From the NCBI GenBank assembly GCA_013396915.1, contig VWZL01000433.1, forward strand, positions 248,001-312,000: a stretch of DNA of 64,000 nucleotides, in the 5' to 3' direction. The translations under genes and the position numbers were made by a program. Below, piece by piece: positions 49,074-61,326 of the stretch (positions within the stretch are counted from its first letter, which is position 1; each line of letters opens with the position of its first letter). The DNA is from Stercorarius parasiticus. Its lineage: Eukaryota > Chordata > Aves > Charadriiformes > Stercorariidae. The notes under the pieces were generated by a model. The model was not told the origin of the DNA. It made no database searches and was given only the letters and a program-made list of their open reading frames with translations.

Positions 49074-52000
49074 GGATTTCCCCGTCTGACCTGAACGTTC
49101 AATATTTATTTGTTTTAGCAGTTCACTGATGTCTACAAAGATCCCCGAGAACCTTGAAAGGAAAATACTACATAAGTAAAATACATGTGACAACTATCTA
49201 GATATTTATCTATGCAACTTTGGTACCTGCATGCCTAAGCGTGTGTGTATGTGTATGTATACATATAGGTATATGCATCCTGAGGATGTTTGCATGAATC
49301 AACACCCTTGTCCTGCTCACAACTTTTATTATGGTTGCTGTTATTTATTTGTGCTATCACAGTAGAGCTCTAGGTGACTGTGTTAAGCTCTCTTGTTTAC
49401 TCTTGTCTGGATCCTCAGCACTTGTGATCCTCTATATTTCTTTGGGTCTTTCAAGATCTCTAAGCAAAGGGGCACATTCTTCCCCTCTTCCCAACTCCAC
49501 CAGCATCCCCTCCCTTACATTTACAGGGGAGGGATGCCATGAGTCCTTGATGGAGCCTGAGTGAATTAGGTGTAGCCTGAGTACCCTGTTGGTATGAGCA
49601 AACAAATACACACTAGACGACAGACCTTAATTAAAATAAACTTAGGCAATTGCACGGTGCCTGTCATCTCGCACCGGGGAGCGGCTGAGCAGATGAAAGA
49701 CCCTTTGCTCAGGTACTTTGTCAGTGTGGGGCTCTAGCACCGTGTTAGGCTGTCTGAGCCACTGAATTGCTCAGAAATCCACAGGATCTGACCTCCGGAA
49801 TAGAGATAACTAAAGTCTTTCTAAGCTTGGACCCAGGTTTTGGGATGTAGCCTAGTACCTAGAGAGAACGAGGTCCAGATATTTTATGCGTGCCATGCAG
49901 GCAGAGACAGGTCCTGAAGCTTGGCCATAGGGCCAAATTTATACAAGGCACCGTGATGTTTGGGTCACATTTTTATTTCACTCCCACTTCTAAAAAGATA
50001 CCGGGAACCTGACTTCTCCATAAGAACGGATCAGATGTTGATCATTTTAACAGCAAATGTGTTTGGAAATGACACCCAAAGCCAGATCTGCGGATCTGCA
50101 CACCCTGGTTTGCCAAAACAAACCACAGGGCAGAGCAGAGGCCTTTGCAGAATGCAGCAATAAGCTGGGATGTACTCTTTTATTTACTTTTTCTCATGAC
50201 CAAAAGGCTGAAACATCCCCTTGCACATGTGATCAGAGCGAATCAGGCCAGCTGAGCAAGTTTAGTCTGGCAAACACCATTCGATGTGGGTCCTAAAGAA
50301 AATCTCCTCTCATATTGAAGCGCTGCCGAAATAAACCTTGTAGAGGCTGCCATCTGGCCATAGTGGTCCACATGTGTGTATTTGAACGGGATGGGAGAAG
50401 AATGAATATAATTTCCCTGGGCTAAGGCAGAAGCTTTAAGCAGAGTTTCAGTTCTCACGTTGTACTCTCCAGCTGCCCTCACGGCTGTGGTGCAACATCT
50501 GTAGCACCACCAGACACGAGGAATCACAAACATTCCCTGAAATGAGGAGTGTTGCAAATAAAACCAGCACTGGAAAGCATTCAAAACATACTTATCCTGC
50601 CCACTCTACAGACATTAGTGAGACCACTTGGGACAGCAGCCCGTGCAACCGTGGAGGAGCCAGTGCCTGTGGTACTGCTGGACAAATGGGTGAAAACAAA
50701 GAAGCGAGAATGCAAGGAAAAGAGCAAACAAGCGAGGAAAACCTTCCAACTCGGAAGGTGTTCGAAGGTGTTGGAGGGCTTCCAGATCTGGTCAGCAGAT
50801 CACCGGCAGTTTACAGAGCTATCACATGAAGTCAGCCGAACCAAATCGTCTTGATTTCATTTTTAGTGGAAGACTTGGTGAGAAGATCATTGTGAAATAG
50901 CGTTGGCTGACTTTGCTAAGTCAATGCAGGACAGCTGGAGCCTGTTTTAGGGGTAATGAGCTGAGAAATGGCAAAGATGACAGAAACTATGCCTGATTCT
51001 GAGGCAACAGCAGCTCTTTCTCTTCTGCTGTATCATCTTCTTCCTGACTTCTCTATTTCCTTTCCCTTTACTCAGCCTTAATGAGTGATGCTGAATTCCA
51101 CTATGTCACAACTGTCACAAGTGTTGTCTTCCAGCTTCCTTCTCATTTCCATTATTACACCCAGTATTAACATGCATTAGAATGGCTGCTCAGATAAATC
51201 TCTTGCAACCTTCTGTATAGATTGGATACTAAAATCCTTGGTTTATTTAACACGTTTAGATCTATCTTTGCTCCTTAAATGTATTTTATCTGCTTCCTGA
51301 TAAATCACACCACAACATTTTAATCTCCTAGTAAAAGGTCTGTTCCTTCAGATTAAGCAAATAGCACTGAAAGGACTTTAAAATTGGAGGGAGTGAATTT
51401 GCCCTGCATGGAAATTGGACAGGGTGAGCTAACTGCCCTTCACAATTTCTAATTCTAATGTGAAACGTGAATTCTCATTTCACATCTCATTTCCAGTGCT
51501 CGCCATTTGGAGACTGTTCTCAGAAACAGAAGCCGCACTGGCAGAAAAATGGAGAAGACAAACTTCTTGATTTCTAAATTTTATAAACAGCTGAAAAAAA
51601 CCCAGGGATGAGCAAAAAATAGGTATTGTTCCCCCTAAGACCAAAATTTCTCTGCTCTGATATTGTCGTAATAGAGCCTAGTCATCGACTGCCACTAGTG
51701 ATGCCAAAATCCCTTGGGAACGGACAAATCCATCTGGTAGTTTTTCTGCTGTCATTTGGGGTTATCTATTTGGTCATCTCATGTTGGACCTCTCTGTGGC
51801 CAGTCATTTAATGCCAAAATCCCCAAATTTATAGTTTAAGCCTGTATTTCAGCCTACACTTCAGTCACTCGAGACATCCTGTGGGGTTTAAGCCAGGATG
51901 AGTAACTCAGATGTCTCTGCATCCTGCCTCTCCTTTGGCACAGTGTCCATGAAAACGTTCCTTCTCTCAGAAGACATCACCCAGGGGCACGTACAGCCTG

Positions 52001-52757
52001 AGGACAGCAGGTCTGACTTGCTGGCGGGGTCACTGCGAGTGTGGCTGAGTCACATTCCTCCTCTTCCTCCTCCAAGGAGCAGGGCGAGAAGTTGAGCCCA
52101 CACAAGGGAAGCCTTTTGGAGCTGCAGGGTGTTAAGGCAAAATATAGGAAAGCACGATCATCTCTTAAAAATCATACAGCCTCACGCCATTTAGTTTAAT
52201 CCCGGACAGGAGCATGAGGTAGGCAAAGTTACATCTTGAAGACATAAGTTCAGCTTTGTATTTGGATGCAAGCGTACTCAGCCCTATTGCTATCAGGCAG
52301 GTAACCGGCACCTGCCTGTAACTTCCACTGGAGATGCCTGGATTACCAAAGCCCCTCTTGTTGGGCTTCTCCTTTCCTTTCTCCCCTGCTCCTCCTTTAT
52401 TTTCACTCACTGCTCTGCTTTTTCAAGGCCTCGTGTGTGGGTTTGCTTTTGAGCAGTTGCACTTCCTTATTGGTTTTGTTGGGATAGCACCCAAACTTCT
52501 GGCCATAGACAAGGTCTCTGCTGTCACAAACCGCTTCACTGGTCTTTCATTTCCAGGACTCATCCGGGTGCTGGGGGGGCTGAATGATCTGCAGGGTTTC
52601 TGAAGGAAACATAGTCATAAACCCCAGGACGACACCAGCCTTTTCTGTAGTTTGCACAAGCTTTATAAAAGCCGCGTCAGACAAAATTATTTATAGTCCT
52701 GTGCACCGCTCGCTTTTGGTTTGGACCCAGTCCTTCCAGTTTGCCTCTGCCATGAGG
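49074..52757. other. Unique sequence, no gene recognised
   Basis: No gene recognised. A short TG/TATG-rich microsatellite lies at about 49239-49275 (GTGTGTGTATGTGTATGTAT). A 101-codon basic frame (50549-50854, with DKWVKTKKRECKEKSKQARK) matches no family known to me and overlaps a 95-codon frame in another phase. Confidence 0.5.
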
Positions 52758-52760
52758 TTT

Positions 52761-52973
52761 GGTGGTTTGAGCACAGTTTAAGAGAGAGTTTCTGATTCCA
52801 GCTGCGCTACTAACCCCTTGTGTGGCCCTGGGCGAAGCAATGAACCTCTCGGTCTGTCAGTCCCCGTCTGCAAAATGGAGTTTGTAGCTCCTGCTCACCT
52901 CCATCCTCTGGCAGCTGCAAAATTGACACGTGTGAGGAGCTGTTGATGCGCACAGTGCATAAGTGCTGAGTGT
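52761..52973 (+). repeat. MIR SINE
   Basis: Plus-strand MIR. GGTGGTTTGAGCACAGT stands for the tRNA-related start, followed by TTCTGATTCCAGCTGCGCTA, the core CTTGTGTGGCCCTGGGCGAA and GCAATGAACCTCTC, then CCCCGTCTGCAAAATGGAG and a diverged 3' part with GTGTGAGGAGC. All landmarks appear in MIR order (CTAGCTGTGTGACCTTGGGC, TCTGTAAAATGGGG). MIR is an ancient amniote SINE, long inactive, and well-preserved copies are uncommon in birds. Confidence 0.85.
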
Positions 52974-52980
52974 GGTTAGG

Positions 52981-54730
52981 ACGATTAAGACCATCTACAG
53001 AGCTTGTGCATGAGGTTGTTACTTGCAAGGCTTTGGGAAGAGAAAAAGGTGACAAACACGGCAGCAAAAGGTGACCTTGGGAAAAAAAAGCCAGACTGAG
53101 GGAAGGAGAATTTCCCGAGGGCAGGGACTAAGCTGGAAGTGCCGTTTCGGAGCCCTTCAGCCCCAAAGCTGCCTGACCCAAAGGCTCTGGGCACAAACAT
53201 GGGTAGTTGGAGGCCTGAGGAGTAACTGAGGAGGCTCCGGGGCTGGCCCAGGAGGTGTCCGGGCGTACCTGGAAGGGGGACGCTCTGCACCCCTTGCCTG
53301 TGGTGGAGCAGCAGACTCGGATTTCATGGAGGCTATAATTTTGCCTTGCTGCCGCCGCTAGATCCTAATAACTCAGCCGAGAAGGGAATTTTTACGCCGT
53401 CCGAGGCATTCCTGATCCCCCTCCTCATCTAGTGAAAACTTAATAGCGTGAGAAAATGCCTTCCTGTAGCGTATTGTAAACCGCATGCAGAACAGGAGCA
53501 GATGGAGGGGGCCTGTCCCCCGCCCCACCGAGGGGCTCTGCCAAGATGCTCCCAGCCGAAGGATGGAAGCAGAAAGAAACGGCACCTTTGGAGGGTGCAG
53601 TCATTAGTCGATGAGGGAGAAGCCAGCAGAAACTGCAGATGGCTCGGGGGTGATAACTCCTGATGCTGGGAGGAACGTAAGTAAAGGGAGAGGGAAAGCC
53701 GCTCTCCCGAAGCCTTTCCCCCGTACAGATGGTAGCAGTTAAGATTCCTGCAGGAGCCAGGAGCTGCAAAGTTAGCACATCTGGAAGTTTCCTGCTGCCT
53801 GCAGTCAGTCAGGCCATGGCGAACAATGCTTGCCGGGCTGAGCGGGCTCTGCTCGGCTGCTTTTATTGCACTTGGACTGATTTCAGGCTCTGCTCCGTGA
53901 TTAATTGCGCTTTTAAAAATAAAGTTCAAAACATTTCCCAGGAAGTTTGGGGAAGGCAGAGCGCTTCGGTGGCACCAGGAGCTCAGCGCTCAGTGCGGTT
54001 CTCATTACAGCGTCCCCAGATACAGCTTGCATTGGCCACCACTTCACTTGACACAGGGTCTTGCAGTCCCATTTCATTGCGGAGAGGGTGCCGAGGAATG
54101 TGGTGTCTCTCCTCCTCCTCCCAAACCTCTCCGATGTCTGCCTGACCTGGCAGGGTGGCAGCAGGTGTTGGGCAGGCTCTCTCCCCCCATCTTGTTGGTA
54201 CAGTTAATTTTGGGGCCAGGCCAGGACTGTAACCATCAGCTGCCCCATGGAAATTATGGTAAGGAAGAGCCTTGAACCTTCCCAGATTGTCTCCTGCCCA
54301 TCTTTCCCAGGGCCAGCCCCACTCTAACCCGCAATTAAAAAACAAATGAGAATCTTTCAGGGAAAAAAATAAAAAATAGATGAGCACATACTTGGGAGGC
54401 AGAAGACATGTCAGAGGACTGGAGCTACAGTAAGAGAGGTTCTTATCACCATATAATGGTGGTGGAGAGGCCAGAGGCAGGACTGAGAAAAGGAGGACGA
54501 TAGTACTTTTCATCTTCATACTGGAATGGAAGTAAGCTTGATTTCTTTGCTATAAAAACAAGTATATATCTGTGGCAGAGAAACGGCCAGCTGCTGAAGG
54601 TGCTGTTACTAATGGTGGTACAAATTACTCTGCCTGAGAGGAACCGGTGTGGATTGAGCAGAGACCTGGAAACCAGGGTCGTGGTAACTCATTAACACAT
54701 AGTGAAAGGGTCTGTGAAGGGCTGTTGCAC
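52981..54730. other. GC-leaning unique sequence, no gene recognised
   Basis: GC content is somewhat raised, with scattered CpG (for example GCCGCCGCTAGATCC near 53351). Long overlapping frames occur (53429-53929 and 53983-54519, minus, 166 and 178 codons). The second begins with a hydrophobic stretch like a signal peptide, but neither shows a domain, and frames of this size are expected in GC-richer DNA. Confidence 0.45.
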
Positions 54731-54735
54731 ATCCC
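54731..54735. repeat. Target-site duplication, left copy (ATCCC)
   Basis: ATCCC stands directly before the TGTTATGG start of the solo LTR and is repeated after its GGACA end at 55404-55408. Confidence 0.8.
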
Positions 54736-55403
54736 TGTTATGGTTTGAAGACCTCACAATAATTTATTGTCATTTAGACAATTATTCTATCACCCAATGA
54801 CCCTTCCCTACCCGGGAAGGGGAAACGGGAAAAAATAAGCAAACCCAAGGTTTGAGATATAAACAGATTTAATGGAGTCAGACTAAATAATTGACGTTAA
54901 TAATACTAAAGAACAAATACTGGTCCCAATACCAATATAAAATACACAAGGATTATACTTAGCCCATTCTATCAGTCGGAAGCTGATAGCAGGGGACAGC
55001 AAATGTGGGACACTGCAAGCGCTGCGGCTTCGGGAGGAAGGGAAGGGCTCAGGGCTCCAGCACAGGGGCAAGGAGTTCTCAGGATCACAACCATCACAGA
55101 AGAGAGAAACTCCTCAGCAAACTTTTTAATTTATATTGAATGTGACCATCATGGTATGAAATAATCCTGTTGGCCAGCCGGGGTCAAGTGCCCGGGTCTC
55201 GCCCCTCCTCGTCCCCACACCTGGTGAGCTCGAAAACACTGAGACCTTCAATCCCGCATCCCATAGCTGGCTATAAAGTAAATATTTTCACAATATTACA
55301 AGACTAGAGTCTTCTAAAAATGCAGTTTTCCCAAGCATTAAAAGAGACCTTACTGAAAAGTAAAATTACTGAAAGATAATTCTGTATTGCTCCAATCAGG
55401 ACA
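54736..55403 (+). mobile_element. Endogenous retrovirus solo LTR
   Basis: A 668-bp element starts TGTTATGGTTTGA and ends CCAATCAGGACA, with the TG...CA termini of retroviral LTRs, and is flanked by the 5-bp duplication ATCCC. Landmarks agree with a widespread avian LTR type: a GGGGAAACGGGAAAAAATAA region, GAGATATAAACAGATTTAAT, an AT-rich TTAATAATACTAAAG part, CATCATGGTATGAAATAATC with TTGGCCAGCC, and the closing AGGACA. No gag, pol or env sequence lies on either side, so the provirus was removed by LTR-LTR recombination. A 5-bp duplication fits ERVL-type (or some gammaretrovirus-like) elements. Any residual promoter activity is unknown. Confidence 0.88.
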
Positions 55404-55408
55404 ATCCC
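55404..55408. repeat. Target-site duplication, right copy (ATCCC)
   Basis: The copy matches the left flank exactly. Another ATCCC lies inside the LTR at 55251-55255, but only this one follows the expected AGGACA terminus. Confidence 0.8.
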
Positions 55409-56715
55409 TTACAGCCCCTCTGGGGCATCTCCATGAGTTAGTGTGGACCAAAACTCACACATCCACAAAGAGGTCCCCTTGCAGCCAGTCACTCACACAC
55501 ACAAGATGTGCACAAGGCTGTTCTGCACTCACTTAGCACCCAAAGTTGCAGAAGGAGCCGGTGAGGTGCCTGGCTCAGCGTGTGAGCTCTGTGCCAGCGT
55601 TCTCTTCACTGCAAAAGACAGGGGGCGTTTTTTGTACAAAGGTCAGCAGGATAAACAACAGAAGATGTGCTGGACCACTGGAAAATATCTCAGGCAGAAG
55701 GGCAGGGGGCTGCCGGCTCCATGTGCTTATCTTGGAAGCAAGCAAGACACATGCAGGATCCCAGGATTGTCATGCCAACACAACACAAAACCCACGGGCT
55801 CCTGCCACCACGAGGCATTGCTGCAGTGGAACAGAGGCTGCAGACGCATGAGAACCAGACAGCAGATTTGTCATCCTGTGGGCTTGTGGCAGGCTCCCAG
55901 CATCCCTGGACTTCTGACATTTACCTCCTCTATCTGGTATGTCTGAAAAAACACCCAGATTGGTAACCATGAAGTTGGGCGCGCTGTTGGTTTATTTTAC
56001 AACACATCCGGAGTGCTGCTCCCTTTCTCCTCTGCCCCCTCTGCTTCCTCTGCTAGCCTGACTTTGCATCTTTGTCTCATGTTTGGACCTGATTCGGCAA
56101 ATAATTTAACTACTTGTCTAATTTTAATACACTGCAAGTGGCTGTGTTGCAATCACAGCTTGCTGTGTGTATAGCTCATCACGTGTGCCGGCCCTGGCAG
56201 AAGGGCTGGGAAAGCTGGGACAGGGGCCGTACCTCCCCTGCAGGAACCGGCCAAGATCAGTCTCTTCCAAGCTCCTACCTCCAATGCTTTTTTGTCTATG
56301 ACAACACCCAGTGAGCGCTTTGGCTGGGGGAGCTCTGGGCTGCTGTTTGCAACGCTAATGTGTTAATTTCAGGGTTTCTCTGCACCTCCCATCTCTTTTG
56401 TAATCTCAGTTTGGCCCTTGGTTCATCCGCAAGCTCTTTGCTCTGTTTTTACAGGGCACCAAACACCCCGGGGCTGGGCGCGGGGTCGGTGTCCCGGTCG
56501 GCGCAGCTGACTGAAATGCCATCAGGAGACCATGCCTAGTCCCAGGGACTGAATGGCACCGCGTGTAAGGCAGCCTGTGTGGTCACTGCTTGCAAATAAT
56601 AGTTTCCTCATTACAGAGCAGTTCATTTTTAGCTATTTATCCACCATGCACAGATGCCTTATCGAGGTGAGATGTGGAGCGTACAGGCCCTTGGACAGAC
56701 AACGCTCCTTCAGAA
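55409..56715. other. Unique sequence, no gene recognised
   Basis: A 167-codon frame (55443-55946) and two overlapping frames in other phases carry no recognised domain. No dispersed repeat seen. Confidence 0.5.
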
Positions 56716-57090
56716 ATGGAGAAGAGAAGGCTCCAGGGAGACCTTATAGCAGCCTTCCAGTACCTAAAGGGGGCCTACTGGAAAGATGGGGAGGGACTTT
56801 TTACAAGGGCATGTAGTGATAGGACAAGGGGTAATGGCTTCAAACTGGAAGAGGGTAGATTTAGATTAGATATCAGGAAGAAATTTTTCACTCTGAGGGT
56901 GGTGAGACACTGGAACAAGTTGCCCAGAGAAGCTGTGGGTGCCCCATCCCTGGAAGTGTTCAAGGCCAGGCTGGATGGGGCTTTGAGCAACCTGGTCTAG
57001 TGGGAGGTGTCCCTGCCCATGGTGGAGGGGTTGGAACTAGATGATCTTTTAAGGTCCCTTCCAACCCAAACTATTCTGTGATTCTATGAT
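56716..57090 (+). mobile_element. CR1 LINE 3' fragment with open ORF2 C-terminus (group C)
   Basis: Plus-strand CR1, 5'-truncated, complete at the 3' end (ATTCTGTGATTCTATGAT at 57073-57090). The ORF2 C-terminus is open from about 56716 to its natural stop near 57000: [60 protein letters not shown] and [19 protein letters not shown]2 supplies endonuclease and reverse transcriptase, but only the tail beyond both domains is present. An unbroken frame suggests a fairly young insertion. The 3' untranslated part has the group-C CCCTGCCCATGG segment. Confidence 0.97.
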
Positions 57091-60000
57091 AAATGCTTTT
57101 CTGTTGCAGAGGGTCCAGATGAGGGTATTCATAGCACAACTTACCCAATTCAGTGCCACTGAAGGGCCTGGCTCCCATTACCTTTCTCTGAAAATCCCTA
57201 GGCTGGATTGTTGTGTGTTTGTGCAGCAGTAGGGCTGCATCGCTGGGGGATACCATGCCGTGTGTAGGTACAGCACTATGCACAGCTGAGCCTCGGGGTG
57301 CTACCACAGTGCTGGTAATCACGGCAGAAGTAACCCCAGTGACTGCTCTGAACCAGGGTGCTCAGCTGTTAGCTGATTTCTCTCTCCCTAGTTCATCCCT
57401 TGTGTACTCTTTCCCCTACCTGCAGCCCTGAAGGCATGTGTCTCTGTGGATTGAGGCTATATTGTACGCTGCTTTACATATATATCAAATAATAAATTAA
57501 CAAGGAAGGGATTTTCCTGAGACAGATCAGGCTTTTTACCAGAGGCATATATCAGCAATCACTGTACACATGTAAAATTGCAGGTGGAGCAAGCCCGCAC
57601 ATGGAAATACCGTTCTTTGCAAGCAAGAAATTACCATGTTGTTTTGTTTTTCTGTTTCACTTTCCTCCTAGGAATTTCTTTCTGCTTCCACGCTTTATCT
57701 TCTGACCAGACTTCATAGCGCATGGAGCAGAGGAATGTGCGTGGGAAACACTGGGCTGGCAGAGCTCCTGGCCCCGCCGCACACCCTCCCCTCCCGCCAA
57801 CCAAGCGTGAAGCCCTTCCCACCAAAAGACACCAAAGTCCTTGTCACACATTTCGCCTGTGAGTCACTAATGTGCCTGGCTGTTCGTGTTGCGGCTTGCA
57901 AGCCATTAGTGCTTGTTCAGATAGCTTTTCTTTTTTTTTTTTTCCCCTTTCCCCCGCTCCTTCTGATCCAGCTGATTTGGACGGATGATGGCTTCCTTGC
58001 TTGCTCACGCTGCCGTTAGTCACAGCCCTGCTGTGAATTCACCATCTTTCCAGGGGTGGGGAAAGGACAAGCGGCCGGAGGCAAGCATTTGGTAACCGGG
58101 GACGAGCGAGTTGTTCTAGGTGGAGTCAATCACCGCACGATCTCATGGCACCACAGAAGGGAGCTCAAGCCCTGCTGGTACCACCTACCTGAGCATTTCA
58201 CACAGGAGGTGCTAAAAGGGGATCCTGGAGCTTTAGGGATAAGCCTGAGTTATGAGTGAGCGCCAACACACCAGGCAAACAGGCTCTGCTGGCTGTGCTG
58301 GAAGGTGAGGAGCTACTGAGCATGTTCACGCAGCTCTTTGAGAAGTAAAGTTCTGCTCCTTAGGTTGATTGCTGCCTATTGCCATATTGTGGCCTTTGGA
58401 TAGCGTGTCTGTGGGTATCCATGGCATGGGAAGATGCCATTCCTGGTCTGTTTGCTGAGGACTGGCTGCTGCGGGGAGAGAAGACAGGCAGCGGGGCTTG
58501 TTTGGTCTCTCTCGTGTGCCCAGCCCCTGGGCACGGCAGAAGAGGTCACTGAATGGCCCCCTGGGCAAGATGGCATCCCCTTCTCCACCAGGGACCAAAT
58601 CACCCAGGGGAGAGTCCAAGGGTGGAGCAAACATGCAGCATTGCCCATTGCAAATGGTTTGCATCCCTGGGACTCACTGTGCTATGGGGGAGTTTCTCCG
58701 TATTTAACCGAGTTCGGGGCATTTGGGAACCCTGCTTCAGCCTGCATGCAGACACGGGCCATGCTGGGAGGGCCCAATGTTGACCAACACTGACCCGAAA
58801 AAGCTCCCCTGACATCCGCTAAAGTTTTTCTCGTCTCCCATTTTCAGGAAGGACTGCTGCCTTCTTACCGACAGCAATGAGAGTCCTCCCACCGCAGCAC
58901 ACAGAAACGAGATACCCGAACCGCGCGCTTGCCTTTGTTTTTTTTTTCTTGATGTTTACCTGGGATTGCAGCCAGATGGGCACTGAAAACTGGTTCTGAG
59001 ACCAGAATTTGGGACAGCGATAATCTAATCTGACCTCCTGTGTAACCCAGGTCAGGGAGTTTAACGTGGTAATTCCTGCAAGGGAAGGAATTAGTCTTCC
59101 TGGCTGTGCCGTGAACTCTGCTCAGCCCAGCAATTTGTGGTTGAATTAGGTATATTCGGTCTCGGGTCTGAAGCAATGATGAGTTTTCATCTCCCTTGGC
59201 AGATAAAGGTCTGGTTTGTTGCATTAGAGTTTCTTGCCAGCTACATTGAAGAGATGTTGGACAGTTAAATTAGATTAGAGGAACTATACCCCGCATGATA
59301 GAGGTATTATTTGGATGTGTACAAATATAACGTGTCACTAATAGTTTGACCCTGCAAATTCTTGAGTTAAAAGGACGATGATTACAATTGTGGTGATTTC
59401 CTGCAGATGACTGTGAGTTATTTGTGCACATAGTTGTGATTCAGAGACTGTAGGAGTTGGGTGCAAGTAATACAAAAGGAAGTTTATGACTTCCTCCTCC
59501 ACTTCACCCCTCTGACCCTGCTCTTCTCCTGCCTCCACTTCTGATATTATTTTGGTTATATGAAGACTTGTGAGGGGATGCTGGCTATGTTTCAGGGGTA
59601 TCCGCTTGTGAAAACTGAGTCATGCTCTCCCACAAGAAGTGTTTTTATCAGAGTATCTCATCTCTTGCATAATATGAGAAAGAAAGGCAAATAGGTTGGA
59701 GAAAGGAGAAGGCTAAATGTTCAAAGCCTCAGAGATCTCAATCTGACCCCATCACTTGTTAAATGACCAAAGGGAGATCACTCTTGGCCGGAGTCTTTCC
59801 AGCAGAAAGCTGCTCCAGAGACTGCTCCTTGCCCGCCTCTTAAGATAAATGAGTTCATATGGAAATGCATCACCTTGAATACACAGCTGTATGTGCATGT
59901 TTTGTATATATCTACACGCACGCTCACTTGAATAATATATACAAACTGATCCCTGCATATACCTGAGCTCCTTCAGTTTGAACTAAGGGCTGTCAACGCC

Positions 60001-60695
60001 TCATAGCTTCCAGTAGAGGTGATATATGTGTATACATATACACACACATACACATACATGCATCAGCTTTCCCTGTTTTCCCTGCCGAAGACAGGGATCC
60101 CTCCATGCCCTGTGCCTTTCGGCAGCAGGGAACAGGCATTTCCATCATGGTGAGGCTGGATAGACGAGAGAGGTGTAGACAGAAATCAAAGCTCTCCTGA
60201 CTGGGAAGGAGGAAAAGTCTCTAATTAAGCAAATATACACACAGAGCCCAATGCTGCCCTTAGTACAGCTGTGTTCTTCTTTTGTGCCACTGGCAGAATG
60301 CAGTCCGTAGAGTGAGCTGGTATATTTTCTTCTGGTCTCCTCTAGTTGCAGATTCAGTCAGTACCTCTGCAAATCTCCTCTCCTCCCCATAAAACCATGG
60401 CTGCATTTTACCAAGCAGGTCAGCGGTGCTCAATCTGTGGCTTTCAGCATCTGTGCAAGCATCTGAGAAGAGAAACCTATTACCAGTTAGTTTAAATTAT
60501 TAAAGTGGAATTTTCCCCTCTGCCAAGGCCGGCAAACTGAGAAAGGCTGAAGTCCTCCAGAGTAGTTTTAAACTTGCAGCTCAAAGAGCTGGAGAAAGAG
60601 CCTGCAACAAAAACCAGGTGAGGAATGAATGGTGGGTGCCTTCTGCTTCTGCATTCATCCTCTTGCTTCTTATTGTAGTTCATCATCTCATTTAT
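57091..60695. other. Unique sequence, no gene recognised
   Basis: No gene recognised. Frames of 60-119 codons overlap on both strands, for example around 58.33-58.82 kb. A T-rich run occurs at about 57931-57945, and a TATG/CACA-type microsatellite with inverted symmetry (TGTGTATACATATACACA) lies near 60027-60062. Confidence 0.5.
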
Positions 60696-61326
60696 GTGCA
60701 ACGACAGCCCAGAAGGCCAATTGCATCCTGGGTTGCATCAGAAGAACCTTGGCCAGCAGATCCAGAGAGGTGATTCTCCCCCTCTACTCTGCTCCCCCAT
60801 CTGGAGTACTGTGTCCAGCTCTGGAGCCCTCAGCACAAGAAGGACATGGACCTGTCGGAGCAGGCCACGAGGATGGGCCACGAGGATGATCCGAAGACTG
60901 GAGCACCTCTCCTGCCTCTCAGCACAGGCTGAGAGAGTTGGGGTTGTTCAGCCGGGAGAAAAGAAGGCTGTGGGGAGACCTTATAGCGGCCTTCCAGTAC
61001 CTGAAGGGGACCTACAGGAAGGCTGGGGAGGGACTGTCTGCAAGGGCATGTAGCGATAGGATGAGGGGCAATGGTTTTAGACTAGAGCAGGGTAGGGTTA
61101 GACTAGACATTAGGAAGAAGTTCTTTACAATGAGGGTGGTGAGACACTGGCACAGGTTGCCCAGAGAGGTGGTGGAGGCCCCATCCCTGGAATTGTTCGA
61201 GGCCAGACTTGACGAGGCTCTGAGCAACCAGATCTAGTTGAAGATGTCCCTGCTTACTGCAGGGGGTTGGACTAGATGACCCTTAAGGGTCCCTTCCAAC
61301 CCAACACATTCTATGATTCTATGATT
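60696..61326 (+). mobile_element. CR1 LINE 3' fragment, longest copy (group C-like)
   Basis: Plus-strand CR1 of about 630 bp ending ATTCTATGATTCTATGATT. It begins within ORF2 (ACAGCCCAGAAGGCCAATTG, then GCATCCTGGGTTGCATCAGA). The reading frame is broken by indels: ATRMIRRLEHLS is readable near 60876, and LFSREKRRLWGDLIAAFQYL through FEARLDEALSNQI is in another frame from about 60941 to its stop near 61237. Relative to typical CR1, bases around CTGCTCCCCCATCTGGAGT are deleted, and GGCCACGAGGATG is duplicated near 60862-60888. The 3' segment (GATGTCCCTGCTTACTGCAG) differs slightly from the other group-C copies. Confidence 0.97.

Noticed and set aside
50549..50854. Basic 101-codon frame, considered as a retroviral integrase or gag piece
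   Set aside because: No HHCC, DDE or zinc-knuckle residues; overlapped by an equally long frame in another phase.
53429..53929. 166-codon minus-strand frame
   Set aside because: Overlaps a second long frame in another phase on the same strand and one on the opposite strand; no recognisable protein family.
53983..54519. 178-codon minus-strand frame with a hydrophobic, signal-peptide-like start
   Set aside because: No domain after the first 25 residues, no promoter or splice context, low-complexity composition, and GC-richer DNA readily yields such frames.
55251..55255. Alternative LTR end with ATCCC as target-site duplication at 55251
   Set aside because: Preceded by TTCA instead of the family-typical AGGACA, and LTR-like sequence (GAAAGATAATTCTGTATTGC) continues to 55403, where ATCCC also follows.
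55443..55946. 167-codon plus-strand frame after the solo LTR
   Set aside because: Checked as possible retroviral internal sequence: no gag, protease, reverse transcriptase or envelope motif, and it lies outside the target-site duplication.
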